Assembly: GCA_017555205.1 (NCBI GenBank)
Contig: JAFZGW010000013.1
Coordinates: 186,001 to 250,000 of the forward strand
Direction: 5' to 3'
Source: Akkermansia sp.
Lineage (GTDB): Bacteria > Verrucomicrobiota > Verrucomicrobiia > Verrucomicrobiales > Akkermansiaceae
DNA: 64,000 bases
Below the pieces are notes generated by a model, which saw only the letters and a list, made by a program, of their open reading frames with translations, was not told the DNA's origin and did no database searches. The position numbers and the translations under genes were made by a program. Numbering within the stretch: the first letter of the stretch is position 1; every line of letters starts with the position of its first letter. Shown here in pieces: positions 35,535 to 44,562 of this stretch.

Positions 35535-36230
35535 TTAATCGATAGGCGCCCGCATACAACAATAATTAAGTATGGCAAGAGTGGCCATAATCAACCCCAT
35601 CCACAGCGAACCGAGCAGTACAAAACAAAGAGTAAAAACACATGCAAACAATAAACTAATACGGTGCATACTCTGAGCAGAGTTCATAAGACCATGCATA
35701 ACCTGCCCGCCATCAAGCGGGAACACCGGCAACAAATTCAATAAGCTCCAGCACACACAAACCTGCACCAAATAAATAGCAAACACCAGCATCATGGGTG
35801 GGAACAATTCAGCAAGCCTCCCACTGGCATGACCTGTAATAAAATCAAGAGTCTCACTCACCCCCTCACTAAAACTACCAAGAGAACAGCTTAAAATCGC
35901 AGCAATAATGAGCACCGGCAGCAGAGAACTCAACGGGCCGGCCAAAGTCATGAGCACCCCCTGCAATCGAGTCAGACGGGCTGTTTCGTTGCAGCAGTCA
36001 CCGCCAAGCCATGCCAGCAGCACTTCCGGCTGGCCGCCACCAAGATAACGTCCTACCACCGCATGCCCCATCTCATGTATCAGCAAACAAAAAAACAAAG
36101 CCACACTAAAAAGAGCCACCCGCTCCATTCCGGTTGAGAAGCCGACAAATAGCCACCCGAGCAGTATCAACATCACCCACAGTGAGGGGAGAATCGTAAT
36201 CTGAACCCGAAAAAGTGTGAAGCTTATCAT
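35535..36230 (-). CDS. Site-2 protease-like M50 family metallopeptidase
   Basis: 231 residues starting MISFTLFRVQ. Several membrane helices contain the zinc motif LLIHEMGHAVVG (HExxH) and the third-ligand motif NLLPVFPLDGGQVMHGL. This is the intramembrane S2P core without PDZ or CBS domains, so it is a short member, not an RseP. The start at 36230 is supported by a promoter ending 10 nt upstream; longer forms from 36257 or a TTG at 36269 would overlap that promoter. Confidence 0.88.
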   Translation of the reverse strand: MISFTLFRVQITILPSLWVMLILLGWLFVGFSTGMERVALFSVALFFCLLIHEMGHAVVGRYLGGGQPEVLLAWLGGDCCNETARLTRLQGVLMTLAGPLSSLLPVLIIAAILSCSLGSFSEGVSETLDFITGHASGRLAELFPPMMLVFAIYLVQVCVCWSLLNLLPVFPLDGGQVMHGLMNSAQSMHRISLLFACVFTLCFVLLGSLWMGLIMATLAILNYCCMRAPID

Positions 36231-36240
36231 GTGTACTGTT

Positions 36241-36269
36241 ATTTTATGCTCCTTCATACCCGTAAACAA
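36241..36269 (-). promoter_or_regulatory. Promoter of the M50 protease gene
   Basis: TTGTTT (36264-36269 in reverse), 17-bp spacer, TAAAAT (36241-36246), 10 nt before the ATG at 36230. Confidence 0.45.
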
Positions 36270-36372
36270 GCTATGCTCATGCCATACTGCCCATCATGTC
36301 AGAAAAAACTCCCTTTTTAGGCGATTCATGGCACTTCTGAGCTCTGTTTTTGCCATCAAAATGATTTTTCTG

Positions 36373-36402
36373 TTGGCAAAGTTTCATTAAGTGTGCTAGA
36401 AT
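36373..36402 (+). promoter_or_regulatory. Promoter of hisB-hisH-LptF/G
   Basis: TTGGCA (36373-36378), 18-bp spacer, TAGAAT (36397-36402, extended GCTAGAATA), 8 nt before the ATG at 36411: leaderless. Confidence 0.65.
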
Positions 36403-36410
36403 AATGTCAC

Positions 36411-36998
36411 ATGAGAACCGCCGGCTGTAAACGAACCACGGGAGAAACCGATATAGATATGGAGCTGAACCTTGATGGCATCGGTCGCGCCGATGTGCAC
36501 ACAGGTCACGCTTTTTTTGATCACATGCTCAACCTGCTCGCGCGGCACAGCTTGCTGGATTTATCCATTAGCTGCAAGGGGGATCTCGATGTAGATGCGC
36601 ACCACACTATCGAAGATACAGGCATTGTGTTAGGCGAGTGCATCCTGCAAGCATTGGGTGACAAAAAAGGCATCAACCGCTATGGCTGTGCTTATGTACC
36701 CATGGACGAAACACTGTGCCGCTGCGTCATAGATTTATCCAATCGTCCCTACCTCGAGTTTCGCGTCTTCCCCGGCGCGGCAGATGCCCCCAACATGCCG
36801 CTTTCTCTCACTGTTGAGTTTCTGCGTGCCCTAACTAATAATCTGCGCTGCAATCTGCATGTAGAGGTATTTTACGGCATGGATGGCCACCATATAGCCG
36901 AAGCCATCTTCAAAAGTCTGGCTCGAGCTCTGCGACAGGCCATTGAGCTGAATGTACGCACGGCCGACATGATTCCTTCCACAAAAGGCACACTCTGA
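36411..36998 (+). CDS. hisB: Imidazoleglycerol-phosphate dehydratase
   Basis: 195 residues. Metal-binding repeats HAFFDHMLNLLARH, DAHHTIEDTGI and, in the second half, the DGHHIAEAIFKSLARAL motif are intact. It catalyses the sixth step of histidine synthesis. It is monofunctional, lacking the HisB phosphatase domain seen in enterobacteria. hisH follows after 16 bp; other his genes are elsewhere. Confidence 0.96.
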   Translation: MRTAGCKRTTGETDIDMELNLDGIGRADVHTGHAFFDHMLNLLARHSLLDLSISCKGDLDVDAHHTIEDTGIVLGECILQALGDKKGINRYGCAYVPMDETLCRCVIDLSNRPYLEFRVFPGAADAPNMPLSLTVEFLRALTNNLRCNLHVEVFYGMDGHHIAEAIFKSLARALRQAIELNVRTADMIPSTKGTL

Positions 36999-37014
36999 TA
37001 ACGAAGAACGACAC

Positions 37015-37626
37015 ATGAGTACACTGGGTATCATCGATTACGGAGCAGGCAATCTCTCCAGCGTCTGCAACAGTTTCCGCGCAAACGGCATAGAAGGCCG
37101 CTTGGTGCGCACTGCCGACGACATCGACGGGCTCACCCATTTAGTATTACCCGGCGTGGGTGCATTCGGCGATTGTTCGCGTGCCCTTCACGGACAAGGG
37201 TTAGTCGAACCAATACGTCAATGGATATCTGAGGACAGGCCGTTCCTCGGCATTTGTATCGGTTATCAGATTCTTTTCGATAGCAGTGAAGAGACACCGG
37301 GTGCCCCCGGCTTGGGGATATTCCGAGGTCACGTGCGCAGGTTTCCGGACTGTGGCTTAAAAATTCCTCACATGGGCTGGAATAAAGTAGAACCCCGGCA
37401 AACAAATGACCCGATATGGGCTGGCATGGGGGATTCTCCTTATTTTTATTACGTTCACTCGTACTACCCGGAGCCGGAAGACAGCAGCATCATCGCTGCA
37501 CACACTACTTATGGCTCAACATTTGCAGCTGCCGTGCGCCGTGGCAGACTGGTTGCTACCCAGTTTCACCCCGAAAAAAGTCAACTGCTCGGGTTGAAAC
37601 TTCTGAACAATTTCCTTACTCTCTGA
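37015..37626 (+). CDS. hisH: Imidazole glycerol phosphate synthase, glutaminase subunit
   Basis: 203 residues. Class I glutamine amidotransferase: GIIDYGAGNLSSV, the nucleophile Cys in GICIGYQIL, and the His-Glu pair in FHPEKSQ. It supplies ammonia to HisF, which is not in the window. The LptF/LptG gene begins 9 bp after its stop. Confidence 0.95.
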   Translation: MSTLGIIDYGAGNLSSVCNSFRANGIEGRLVRTADDIDGLTHLVLPGVGAFGDCSRALHGQGLVEPIRQWISEDRPFLGICIGYQILFDSSEETPGAPGLGIFRGHVRRFPDCGLKIPHMGWNKVEPRQTNDPIWAGMGDSPYFYYVHSYYPEPEDSSIIAAHTTYGSTFAAAVRRGRLVATQFHPEKSQLLGLKLLNNFLTL

Positions 37627-37635
37627 TATATTCTC

Positions 37636-38877
37636 GTGAAAACTATCGACCGTTACATACTCAAACAGCTCATAACCGTTACCCTGTTGGGGGTAATGTC
37701 TCTCACCTTGCTTATGTTGCTGGGCCAGCTCTTCAAAGAGCTGCACACACTGCTGGTGGAAAGCGGAGCCCCGCCTACTATCGTGTTTGATTTCATTGTG
37801 CAGGTTATACCGTTTTCGTTAACATTCTCTGTACCGTGGGGATTCCTGACCGCAGTTCTGCTCGTATACGGACGTTTAGCCGCCGACAACGAACTAACTT
37901 CTATGCGCATGGCCGGTCTGAGCTTATGGCGCTTGAGTATGCCCGCCATCGGCATGGGGCTGGCGCTCTCCCTGCTCTGCTACTACATCAATATTGAAAT
38001 CGCACCGAAAGGCAAAAATGCCATGACTGATTTAGTCATGAAAGCCGCCATGGATAATCCCCGCAATCTGCTCTCAGCCGGTGGTGGTGAAACCAAGCTG
38101 GACGGCGTACGCCTGTATGTACAAGGGCGCGATGGAGATTCGCTGAAAGGGGTTCACATCTACCCTATCGACGATGAAGGTGCAGCAAAGAATGGCATGC
38201 AGGGATTTGCTGCCATGCATGCCAAAAGCGCCACTATTGGTGAGTTCGACCTTAAAACCCGCATGCTTAGCCTCGTTTTGTACCAAGCAACGATTGAACA
38301 TGTTGAAGGGACTTCGGTCAATCTTCCCATGATTGAAGAAATGCCGTTGCAAGTACACATCCCTATTCGCACGCGCAGAAAGATGAAGCCGAATCGCTTC
38401 ACCAATGCGGAAATTGCTGATGAACTCAGCCACTGGGATATAGCACGACTTTCGGATACCGCTTCCATGGAACGCTTTGAAAAGGCGGCTTCGAAAACGC
38501 AGCCCCCCATTTTCCCCTGTGCAGATACATTGTGGGCAGCGGCACGCAGTGATACGGCCTACTACCACTCAGCCATGGATAAGAAGACAGAAAGAGCGTT
38601 CCGCACGGAAGGTGTTCAGAGAGCCTCCTTTGCCTGCGCGTGTTTCGTTTTCTCCCTTATCGGCGTTCCTCTCGCTATAACGGCTCGCCGCAAGGACACC
38701 TCTACGGGCTTTGCCCTGGGCATCATGGTTGCTGCCGTCTACTTCATGGCACTCGTATTCTGCGAGCTTTCGCGCAAATCCGGAGGCATCACTCCGTTCA
38801 TTGTTCTTTGGCTTCCGAATGTGCTGTGCATTGCTTTCGCCGTTTGGCAGCATGCCAAAGCTAAGTACAGGGGTTAA
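37636..38877 (+). CDS. LptF/LptG family LPS export permease
   Basis: 413 residues, starting at a GTG (KTIDRYILKQL follows). Six membrane helices flank a large periplasmic beta domain, the YjgP/YjgQ plan. The C-terminal half has FSLIGVPLAITARRKDTSTGFALGI and ELSRKSG, typical of LptF/LptG. It moves LPS from the inner membrane to the Lpt bridge with LptB2. It could be either paralogue, so no symbol is given. Co-transcription with the his genes looks accidental. Confidence 0.9.
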   Translation: MKTIDRYILKQLITVTLLGVMSLTLLMLLGQLFKELHTLLVESGAPPTIVFDFIVQVIPFSLTFSVPWGFLTAVLLVYGRLAADNELTSMRMAGLSLWRLSMPAIGMGLALSLLCYYINIEIAPKGKNAMTDLVMKAAMDNPRNLLSAGGGETKLDGVRLYVQGRDGDSLKGVHIYPIDDEGAAKNGMQGFAAMHAKSATIGEFDLKTRMLSLVLYQATIEHVEGTSVNLPMIEEMPLQVHIPIRTRRKMKPNRFTNAEIADELSHWDIARLSDTASMERFEKAASKTQPPIFPCADTLWAAARSDTAYYHSAMDKKTERAFRTEGVQRASFACACFVFSLIGVPLAITARRKDTSTGFALGIMVAAVYFMALVFCELSRKSGGITPFIVLWLPNVLCIAFAVWQHAKAKYRG

Positions 38878-38902
38878 ACTCGCACATTCAATACAATTTC
38901 AC

Positions 38903-38944
38903 AACGGGCAGACTTCGTTATACGAGAGCTGCCCGTTCTGCTTT
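38903..38944 (+). terminator. Terminator after the LptF/G gene
   Basis: 9-bp stem (38903-38911 with 38929-38937), 17-nt loop, then CTGC and a run of five T. Confidence 0.7.
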
Positions 38945-39032
38945 TTCCGGGGGCCACTCTCTCGTTTGTTTCTACACAGCCACCCACAACGATTACTACC
39001 GGGATGGTAAAACAAAAGGCGTTTCCCACCCA

Positions 39033-39067
39033 CAAAAGAAGAACGCGCCCACATTGCTGAGGGCGCG
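39033..39067 (-). terminator. Terminator after bL25
   Basis: On the minus strand a GC-rich 7-bp stem (39061-39067 with 39044-39050) is followed by TTCTTCTTTTG, just past the bL25 stop. Confidence 0.65.
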
Positions 39068-39091
39068 CCTGCAAATAAACTGTTGCAGAGA

Positions 39092-39646
39092 TTAGGGCTT
39101 CACAACGGAAGCGAGAACCACCGTACCGTTGAAGGGGGTGCTCACGTTTGCGGGAAGCTCTACCTGAGCCAGACGGAAAGATTCGCCAAGCTTCACAGCG
39201 GTGATATCGCCGGAGATGCAGCAGGGGATGTCCTTCACAGCGCACTTTACGGGAACCTCGTGTACGATCTGGTGTACTACACCACCCATACCCACACCCA
39301 CGGGAGTGCCCACGAGCTTCACCTCTACCTTGGTCTTAACCACGGTGTCAGCGGTCACGGCCTCAAAGTCCATGTGGTTGGTAGAGTCGGTCAGGAAGTT
39401 ACGCTGAACATCCTTCACCATAGCAAGAATGGTGGTGCCATCGAGGTCGAGGTTTACGAGGAAGCTGTCGCTGTCAACGCTGTTGAGCAGAGCGCGAACG
39501 TCAGAAACCTTCACCTGAATGTTGATGTTCTCCTGCACGGCGGGGCCGTATACAACGCCAGGCATGAAGCCCTGAGCGCGCAGAGCGTTGAGCTTACCGG
39601 TACCGCGAACCTCGCGCTTGGAGGCTTTAAGAGTCAGATTTGTCAT
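39092..39646 (-). CDS. rplY: Ribosomal protein bL25, two-domain CTC/TL5 form
   Basis: 184 residues. The N-terminal 5S-rRNA-binding domain (LTLKASKREVRGTGKLNALRAQGFMPGVVYGP) is joined to the C-terminal beta domain found in CTC/TL5 proteins, not in the short E. coli bL25. It binds 5S rRNA in the large subunit. The gene is monocistronic and, unlike its neighbours, has a long leader, described separately. Codon use is strongly biased, as expected for a highly expressed gene. Confidence 0.93.
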   Translation of the reverse strand: MTNLTLKASKREVRGTGKLNALRAQGFMPGVVYGPAVQENINIQVKVSDVRALLNSVDSDSFLVNLDLDGTTILAMVKDVQRNFLTDSTNHMDFEAVTADTVVKTKVEVKLVGTPVGVGMGGVVHQIVHEVPVKCAVKDIPCCISGDITAVKLGESFRLAQVELPANVSTPFNGTVVLASVVKP

Positions 39647-39755
39647 TGTTGTAAATGATGTCTAGAAATTGAGTTTTGTGTGTCGTTCTTCCGACGTCGG
39701 TGCGCATAAGTTGTCACCCGCCGGGCTGGTCTCGCCCTCCCACAAGGCAGAGCGG
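39647..39755 (-). promoter_or_regulatory. Long structured leader of bL25 (candidate autoregulatory RNA)
   Basis: About 110 nt from the predicted start of transcription to the ATG. It contains a GGGC-GAGACCA-GCCC hairpin, GGTG/CACC pairing around a 12-nt loop and the palindrome CCGACGTCGG. Ribosomal protein genes are often controlled by binding of their product to such leaders. No match to a named leader family is claimed. Confidence 0.4.
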
Positions 39756-39761
39756 ACAGGC

Positions 39762-39790
39762 AGAATGCCACTAAAGCCCTGAAAAGTCAA
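39762..39790 (-). promoter_or_regulatory. Promoter of bL25
   Basis: TTGACT (39785-39790 in reverse), 17-bp spacer, CATTCT (39762-39767). The -35 is good and the -10 weak. Confidence 0.4.
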
Positions 39791-39821
39791 GAGAAATTTA
39801 ATATTACGAGTAAAAAAAGCA

Positions 39822-39849
39822 TTGAAATTATTAAAAAAGCTGCTACAGT
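39822..39849 (+). promoter_or_regulatory. Promoter of the lipoprotein-rnr operon
   Basis: TTGAAA (39822-39827), 16-bp spacer, TACAGT (39844-39849), 10 nt before the ATG at 39860. Confidence 0.5.
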
Positions 39850-39859
39850 ATGCGCACCA

Positions 39860-40651
39860 ATGAAGGAAAAGCTACGATATGCACTGATATTGCCGCTGAT
39901 ACTGGTCACCATTATGCTCAGTTCGTGCGGACATACATTGAAATCGGAGAGCGGATTGTACACGGTTGAATTGGAGTCGAGCCTGAAGTGTCCGGTCAAA
40001 GGGATATGGTTCAGTGGTACGGCAAAAAATAATCATGCCGGGAAACGTCAGCGTTTTTACGTTGCACCACTGAATGTCCGGGCTATCGAAAAAGAAAACC
40101 CGGAAGCAGCTCAGGAAATGCAGCACATGCTTGGGGGCTTTATTCGGGAATATCTTGGGAAAAGCTTACAAGAGGCCAATAAGGCAAACCACCTTGACTG
40201 GCAGCTCACCGACAATCCGGCTGAAGCAGATATAAGAATCGACATGGCTATTGTTGCCTTCAATAGACAGCGCCCCTACCTGCGCATTTTTTCGGATATC
40301 GCCTCGAATTGGTCGCCGGTTCCGATGACTGCTTCATTGTTGAGCCCCTTATCGGCGGGTGATATCTGTATGGAGCTCACTGTACGTTCTGCCGGAAACC
40401 ACGAACTACTCATGGCGGTTAAAGACGCAAACCCGGGTAAACCGCGTTATTACCGCAGTGAGGCATACTCCGACAGCGGAAATGCTATTGCCGGCCTGCG
40501 TCTTTGGTCACAAAAACTCGCCAGAATCATTCGAGCAGCGGCTCCTGACCGCAGCAATGGGAAAACGATGAAACAACGCCTCGAGGAGCTCAACTGGCTC
40601 GATGCGCTCGATTTGCGCCGAAAAAATGTGCAGGATGACATTTTGGGTTAA
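39860..40651 (+). CDS. Lipoprotein, possibly DUF3313-like
   Basis: 263 residues. The lipobox is LSSC after a long hydrophobic segment (LILPLILVTIMLSSC), so it is a membrane-anchored periplasmic or outer-membrane lipoprotein. The core (ADIRIDMAIVAFNRQRPYL ... AGDICMELTVRSAGNHELL) resembles DUF3313-type lipoproteins, which are uncharacterised. Its stop TAA is directly followed by the rnr ATG, so the two are coupled. Confidence 0.65.
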   Translation: MKEKLRYALILPLILVTIMLSSCGHTLKSESGLYTVELESSLKCPVKGIWFSGTAKNNHAGKRQRFYVAPLNVRAIEKENPEAAQEMQHMLGGFIREYLGKSLQEANKANHLDWQLTDNPAEADIRIDMAIVAFNRQRPYLRIFSDIASNWSPVPMTASLLSPLSAGDICMELTVRSAGNHELLMAVKDANPGKPRYYRSEAYSDSGNAIAGLRLWSQKLARIIRAAAPDRSNGKTMKQRLEELNWLDALDLRRKNVQDDILG

Positions 40652-42874
40652 ATGAGCGAGCTTTCCCTCAGCGAACGCTTGCTGGCTCACCTGCAAGCTC
40701 ATGACTACACCGGACAAGACATTTCGGCGCTGGCTCGGGCTATCTGTGTAGATTCCAAAGAACGACCTGAACTGCGACTCCTCATAAAAGAATGGGAAAA
40801 TAAAGGGCGGCTGCTCCGCCTGCGTGGGGCTCGCTACATGCTGCGAATCCCCGAGCAAGATAAGCTTAAAGGGCGAATTCGCCGCATCAAAGCCGGGAAG
40901 TATCTATTTATTCCTGACTCTACGGGGCAACAACTTGTTCGCGCCATGATTCAAACGGATGAGGTCGCTGAAATTGAACTACCGGTCATGCCGCACCGCG
41001 ATGGCGGCGCAATGGACGGCGATTTGGTCACGGCAACACTACGACGCACAGCGTCGGACGGATATCGCCGACATAAAAAAGGGCCTCGACATCCAAGCGC
41101 GGAGAATGTCAGGCTCGAAGTTCGAGTAGATGAAATCATAGAACGCCGACGGGGAACATGGGTGGGCATATACCGCCCCGGTGGTCGCTACGGCACTATG
41201 ATTGGAGATGGGCGCACCTCCCCCGAACAGGTCATGCTCACCGCACCGCCTCCGCCGCAACTGTTGGCTGGCATGGCAATCACGGTACAGGTGCAAAGTT
41301 ACCCCCGAGGAAAAATGCCGGCCACAGGCACGATTGAACAAGTACTGGGTTGGCCGGATGATAGAGGCGTCGATATCACCACTATCATGCACCGCTACAC
41401 GCTGCGTTCTGATTTTCCGGCGGCGGTTCTTGCAGAGTCAGAGGCACTGCCTGATGAGCTTCCATTGGATGAAATCAAACGCCGTGAAGACTGGCGCAAT
41501 CGCTGCGTCATTACAATCGACCCGGCGACAGCGCGAGATTATGATGATGCCATATCCCTCCGGGAACTACCGGGTGGAGATATCGAATTGGCTGTGCATA
41601 TTGCCGATGTCAGCTATTACGTACGGCCAGGCAGCGCATTGGATAACGAAGCGGCACTACGCGGCAACTCCACATACCTACCTGACCGCGTACTGCCGAT
41701 GCTGCCCCCTCGCCTGTGCGATGACCTTTGCTCGCTTAAATCAGGCTGCGACCGACCTACCCGACTCTGTGTCATTCGCCTGAGTTCAGATGGTATTGTT
41801 AAACACAGCCGTTTTGCTGATGCAGTTATTCATTCCCGAGCACGGTTGAGCTATGAACAAGCCCTCGCAGTGCTCGAAAACCGAGCAAGCAGCGGAGACA
41901 CGGAGGTGGATACCATGCTGCACTTGGGGCACCGCGTTGCAACTGTGCTGCGCGAGCTCCGATTCAAACAGGGTTCACTCGATCTCGATTTACCTGAACT
42001 GCGAGTTTTGCTGGATGATTACGGGCAACCTATCGGTGTGGAAACAGAGAGCCATGACATCGCTCACCAAATGATAGAAGAGTTCATGCTGGCTGCGAAT
42101 GAAGCCGTAGCTGCAGCTCTGAAAGCGGCTCTCGTGCCCACTATCTATCGCATACATGAAGAACCGGACCCGGCAAAACTTCACAACTTTGCACTAACTG
42201 CACGCAGTTATGGCATAGCAGCCGGAGCGCTCAATTCACGAGAAGAACTCAGCAGAGTAGCAACCGCTATCAAGGAACACGCAGACGAACAAATTTTAAC
42301 CGTTGCGCTTCTGCGTGCCATGATGCGTGCTCGCTACTCCACAAAATCGCTCGGTCACTTCGGATTAGCAAAGGGGGATTACTGCCACTTTACCAGTCCT
42401 ATTCGTCGATATGCCGACCTGATTGTACACCGAGGATTTGCCAAACTCGCACAGGGAAAACACGCAACAACGCAATTACCATCCCCTGCCCGCTTGGCTG
42501 AGATTGCAGAGCATATTTCCGAAACGGAGAGAAACTCTGCCGCAGCGGAAAAAGAAGCTCACCAAACCAAACTTGCTCTCTATTTAGCGGCTGAGTGTGA
42601 AAGCCCTTCACCTCGCCCATGGACGGCAGTAATAAGTGATACTTACCCACAAGGTCTGGCAGTTGAAATACCCGAATTACAAATGCGCGGCTTTATTTCA
42701 GGCGCAGAGCTCCCCGAGCGGTTGGGGGCACGCTGGTACTATGAACCACACGCACGTCGCTGGAGTGCAACAGATGGCCGCTGTTTTCTACCGGGTAGCC
42801 GATTAGACGTCGTTCCCACCAATGTGGATATAAGTTCGCGTTTTGTAGATTTCGCGCCCATAGCATCTGATTAA
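40652..42874 (+). CDS. rnr: Ribonuclease R (RNase II/R family)
   Basis: 740 residues. Order: winged-helix N-terminus (about 1-65), cold-shock domains, RNB catalytic domain with the four-Asp motif DPATARDYDDA (near residue 290) and the GNSTYLPDRVLPMLPP and FTSPIRRYADLIVHR motifs, then a C-terminal S1-like domain (GLAVEIPELQMRGFISGAEL). It is a 3'-5' exoribonuclease that degrades structured RNA. The C-terminal basic tail of E. coli RNase R is absent. The BASS gene starts 7 bp later. Confidence 0.94.
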   Translation: MSELSLSERLLAHLQAHDYTGQDISALARAICVDSKERPELRLLIKEWENKGRLLRLRGARYMLRIPEQDKLKGRIRRIKAGKYLFIPDSTGQQLVRAMIQTDEVAEIELPVMPHRDGGAMDGDLVTATLRRTASDGYRRHKKGPRHPSAENVRLEVRVDEIIERRRGTWVGIYRPGGRYGTMIGDGRTSPEQVMLTAPPPPQLLAGMAITVQVQSYPRGKMPATGTIEQVLGWPDDRGVDITTIMHRYTLRSDFPAAVLAESEALPDELPLDEIKRREDWRNRCVITIDPATARDYDDAISLRELPGGDIELAVHIADVSYYVRPGSALDNEAALRGNSTYLPDRVLPMLPPRLCDDLCSLKSGCDRPTRLCVIRLSSDGIVKHSRFADAVIHSRARLSYEQALAVLENRASSGDTEVDTMLHLGHRVATVLRELRFKQGSLDLDLPELRVLLDDYGQPIGVETESHDIAHQMIEEFMLAANEAVAAALKAALVPTIYRIHEEPDPAKLHNFALTARSYGIAAGALNSREELSRVATAIKEHADEQILTVALLRAMMRARYSTKSLGHFGLAKGDYCHFTSPIRRYADLIVHRGFAKLAQGKHATTQLPSPARLAEIAEHISETERNSAAAEKEAHQTKLALYLAAECESPSPRPWTAVISDTYPQGLAVEIPELQMRGFISGAELPERLGARWYYEPHARRWSATDGRCFLPGSRLDVVPTNVDISSRFVDFAPIASD

Positions 42875-42881
42875 ATTCGCC

Positions 42882-43868
42882 ATGAACACACTCCGACAGT
42901 TTTTTACAAGAACAGACCGTTTCACGGTCGGCATCATTGTCAGTGTCATTCTGGGCTTACTCTTGCCCTGTAAAGGTCAAGTGGCGGAATGCTTTGACTG
43001 GCTGACCAATGCTGCCATCGTTCTGCTCTTTTACCTGTACGGCGTCAAACTGTCACGCGAAAGCGTGATAGCGGGGCTTCTCAACTGGCGTTTACAGCTA
43101 ATGGTGTTCTTCTACACATTTATCTTTTTCCCCATTGTCACCCCATTACTGCGACCGGTTTTTGAACCGCTTGTTGGTCACGCGCTCTTTATGGGGCTTG
43201 TCTATGTAGCATGTCTCCCCTCAACCGTACAAAGCAGTATAGCCTTCACGGCAGTAGCCGGCGGCAATGTTCCGGCAGCGGTCTGCTCGGCGTCGGTATC
43301 CAGCTTACTTGGGGTATTTCTGACTCCGCTACTGGTAGGCTTACTCTTCTCACAAGCAAACACAAGCAGTACCGAAGTAGGGCTCGATACCATATTAAAA
43401 ATATGCTACCAGATTTTATTGCCATTTGCTCTCGGTCAATTCAGCCAGCGTTGGCTACGCAAGTGGGTTAATGAGCACAAAGAACTCATTAAGTGGAATG
43501 ACCAAGGTACCATCTGGCTGGTAATATATACTTCGTTCTCGAATGCAACGGCTAACGGCTATTGGCAGCAGCTAGAGCTGAGATACCTGTTGGGTTTGAT
43601 TCTTGCTTGTAGCATCTTGCTCACTATTAATTTTGTAGCTACATACTACAGCAGCAAATGGTGCAATTTCAATCGCGAAGATTGCATTACCATAGTCTTT
43701 TGCGGCTCCAAGAAAAGTCTTGCCGTGGGCGCGCCGATGATGATGGCCATCTTCGGAGAACTTGATAACAACCTTTTGTTACCACTTATGATTTTTCACC
43801 AAGTCCAGCTTATGGCCTGTGCCCAATTAGCCCGACTCTGGCAGAGCAAAAACCAACAGACGACATGA
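42882..43868 (+). CDS. Bile acid:sodium symporter (BASS/SBF, YfeH-like) family transporter
   Basis: 328 residues with about ten helices. The family motifs FYLYGVKLSRE, YVACLPSTVQSSIAFTAVAGG (crossover region) and the C-terminal FCGSKKSLAVGAPMM are visible, matching the YfeH/PF13593 branch. Substrate is unknown: organic anions or keto acids are possible, and bile acid use should not be assumed. The stop overlaps the next ATG (ATGA). Confidence 0.88.
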   Translation: MNTLRQFFTRTDRFTVGIIVSVILGLLLPCKGQVAECFDWLTNAAIVLLFYLYGVKLSRESVIAGLLNWRLQLMVFFYTFIFFPIVTPLLRPVFEPLVGHALFMGLVYVACLPSTVQSSIAFTAVAGGNVPAAVCSASVSSLLGVFLTPLLVGLLFSQANTSSTEVGLDTILKICYQILLPFALGQFSQRWLRKWVNEHKELIKWNDQGTIWLVIYTSFSNATANGYWQQLELRYLLGLILACSILLTINFVATYYSSKWCNFNREDCITIVFCGSKKSLAVGAPMMMAIFGELDNNLLLPLMIFHQVQLMACAQLARLWQSKNQQTT

Positions 43869-44551
43869 CCGATTCCACCTTCACTATGTGGTCGACCTCA
43901 CACCTGATAGCCATAGGCGTGATTGCAGTTATCAGCACCTTAGTAGTGCTGTGCGGACGTAGGCTATCACCACAAAACCAAGTTTATTTTGCGCGCATAT
44001 TCGGAGCATTCATGTTACTTTTTTATGTGTATGAATACGCATGGCGTTTTACCACACATGGTATTACGGCCTGTATTGAGCACGAACTGCTTCCTTTGCA
44101 TTTCTGTGCATTTATGAGTTTAATCTGTATCATCGCGCTTTGGTGGCGCAGCTCATGGGCCTGTGCTCTGGTTTATTTCGGGGTACTTAGTGCCAGCATT
44201 CAGGCAATTTTCACACCGGTGCTTAAAGAGGATTTTCCCTCTACGGCATTTTTCAACTTCTTTATTTCGCACAGTCTGTTACTTATGGCTGCGCTGATTC
44301 AGGTAGGGGTTCTGGGCTGGCGGGCTCGGCGCCGAGACCCGCTACTGGCAGTCATACTGATGGATATTTACGTTATGGCCATTCATCCCGTTAACCTGTG
44401 GCTGGGCAGCAACTACGGATTCACAACCCATGGTCCTGCCGGTACTATACTGGCTCAATTAGGTCCCGGTCCATGGTACTACCTATGGCTACAATTACCG
44501 GCGCTTGCGCTGTTTTATCTGATGTACATATTCGTACGCCGAAAGAACTGA
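43865..44551 (+). CDS. YwaF/TIGR02206-like membrane protein, copy 1
   Basis: 228 residues, six or so helices. Shared motif block LPLHFCAFMSL, ALWWRSSWACALVYFGVLSASIQAIFTPV and MAIHPVNLWLGSNYGFT defines the YwaF family of integral membrane proteins with unknown function. ATGA overlap with the BASS gene. A close paralogue follows. Confidence 0.82.
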   Translation: MTDSTFTMWSTSHLIAIGVIAVISTLVVLCGRRLSPQNQVYFARIFGAFMLLFYVYEYAWRFTTHGITACIEHELLPLHFCAFMSLICIIALWWRSSWACALVYFGVLSASIQAIFTPVLKEDFPSTAFFNFFISHSLLLMAALIQVGVLGWRARRRDPLLAVILMDIYVMAIHPVNLWLGSNYGFTTHGPAGTILAQLGPGPWYYLWLQLPALALFYLMYIFVRRKN

Positions 44552-44562
44552 TATACACCGCC

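Noticed and set aside
42882..43868. Bile-acid uptake by the BASS-family protein
   Set aside because: Only family membership is supported; many members move other organic anions.
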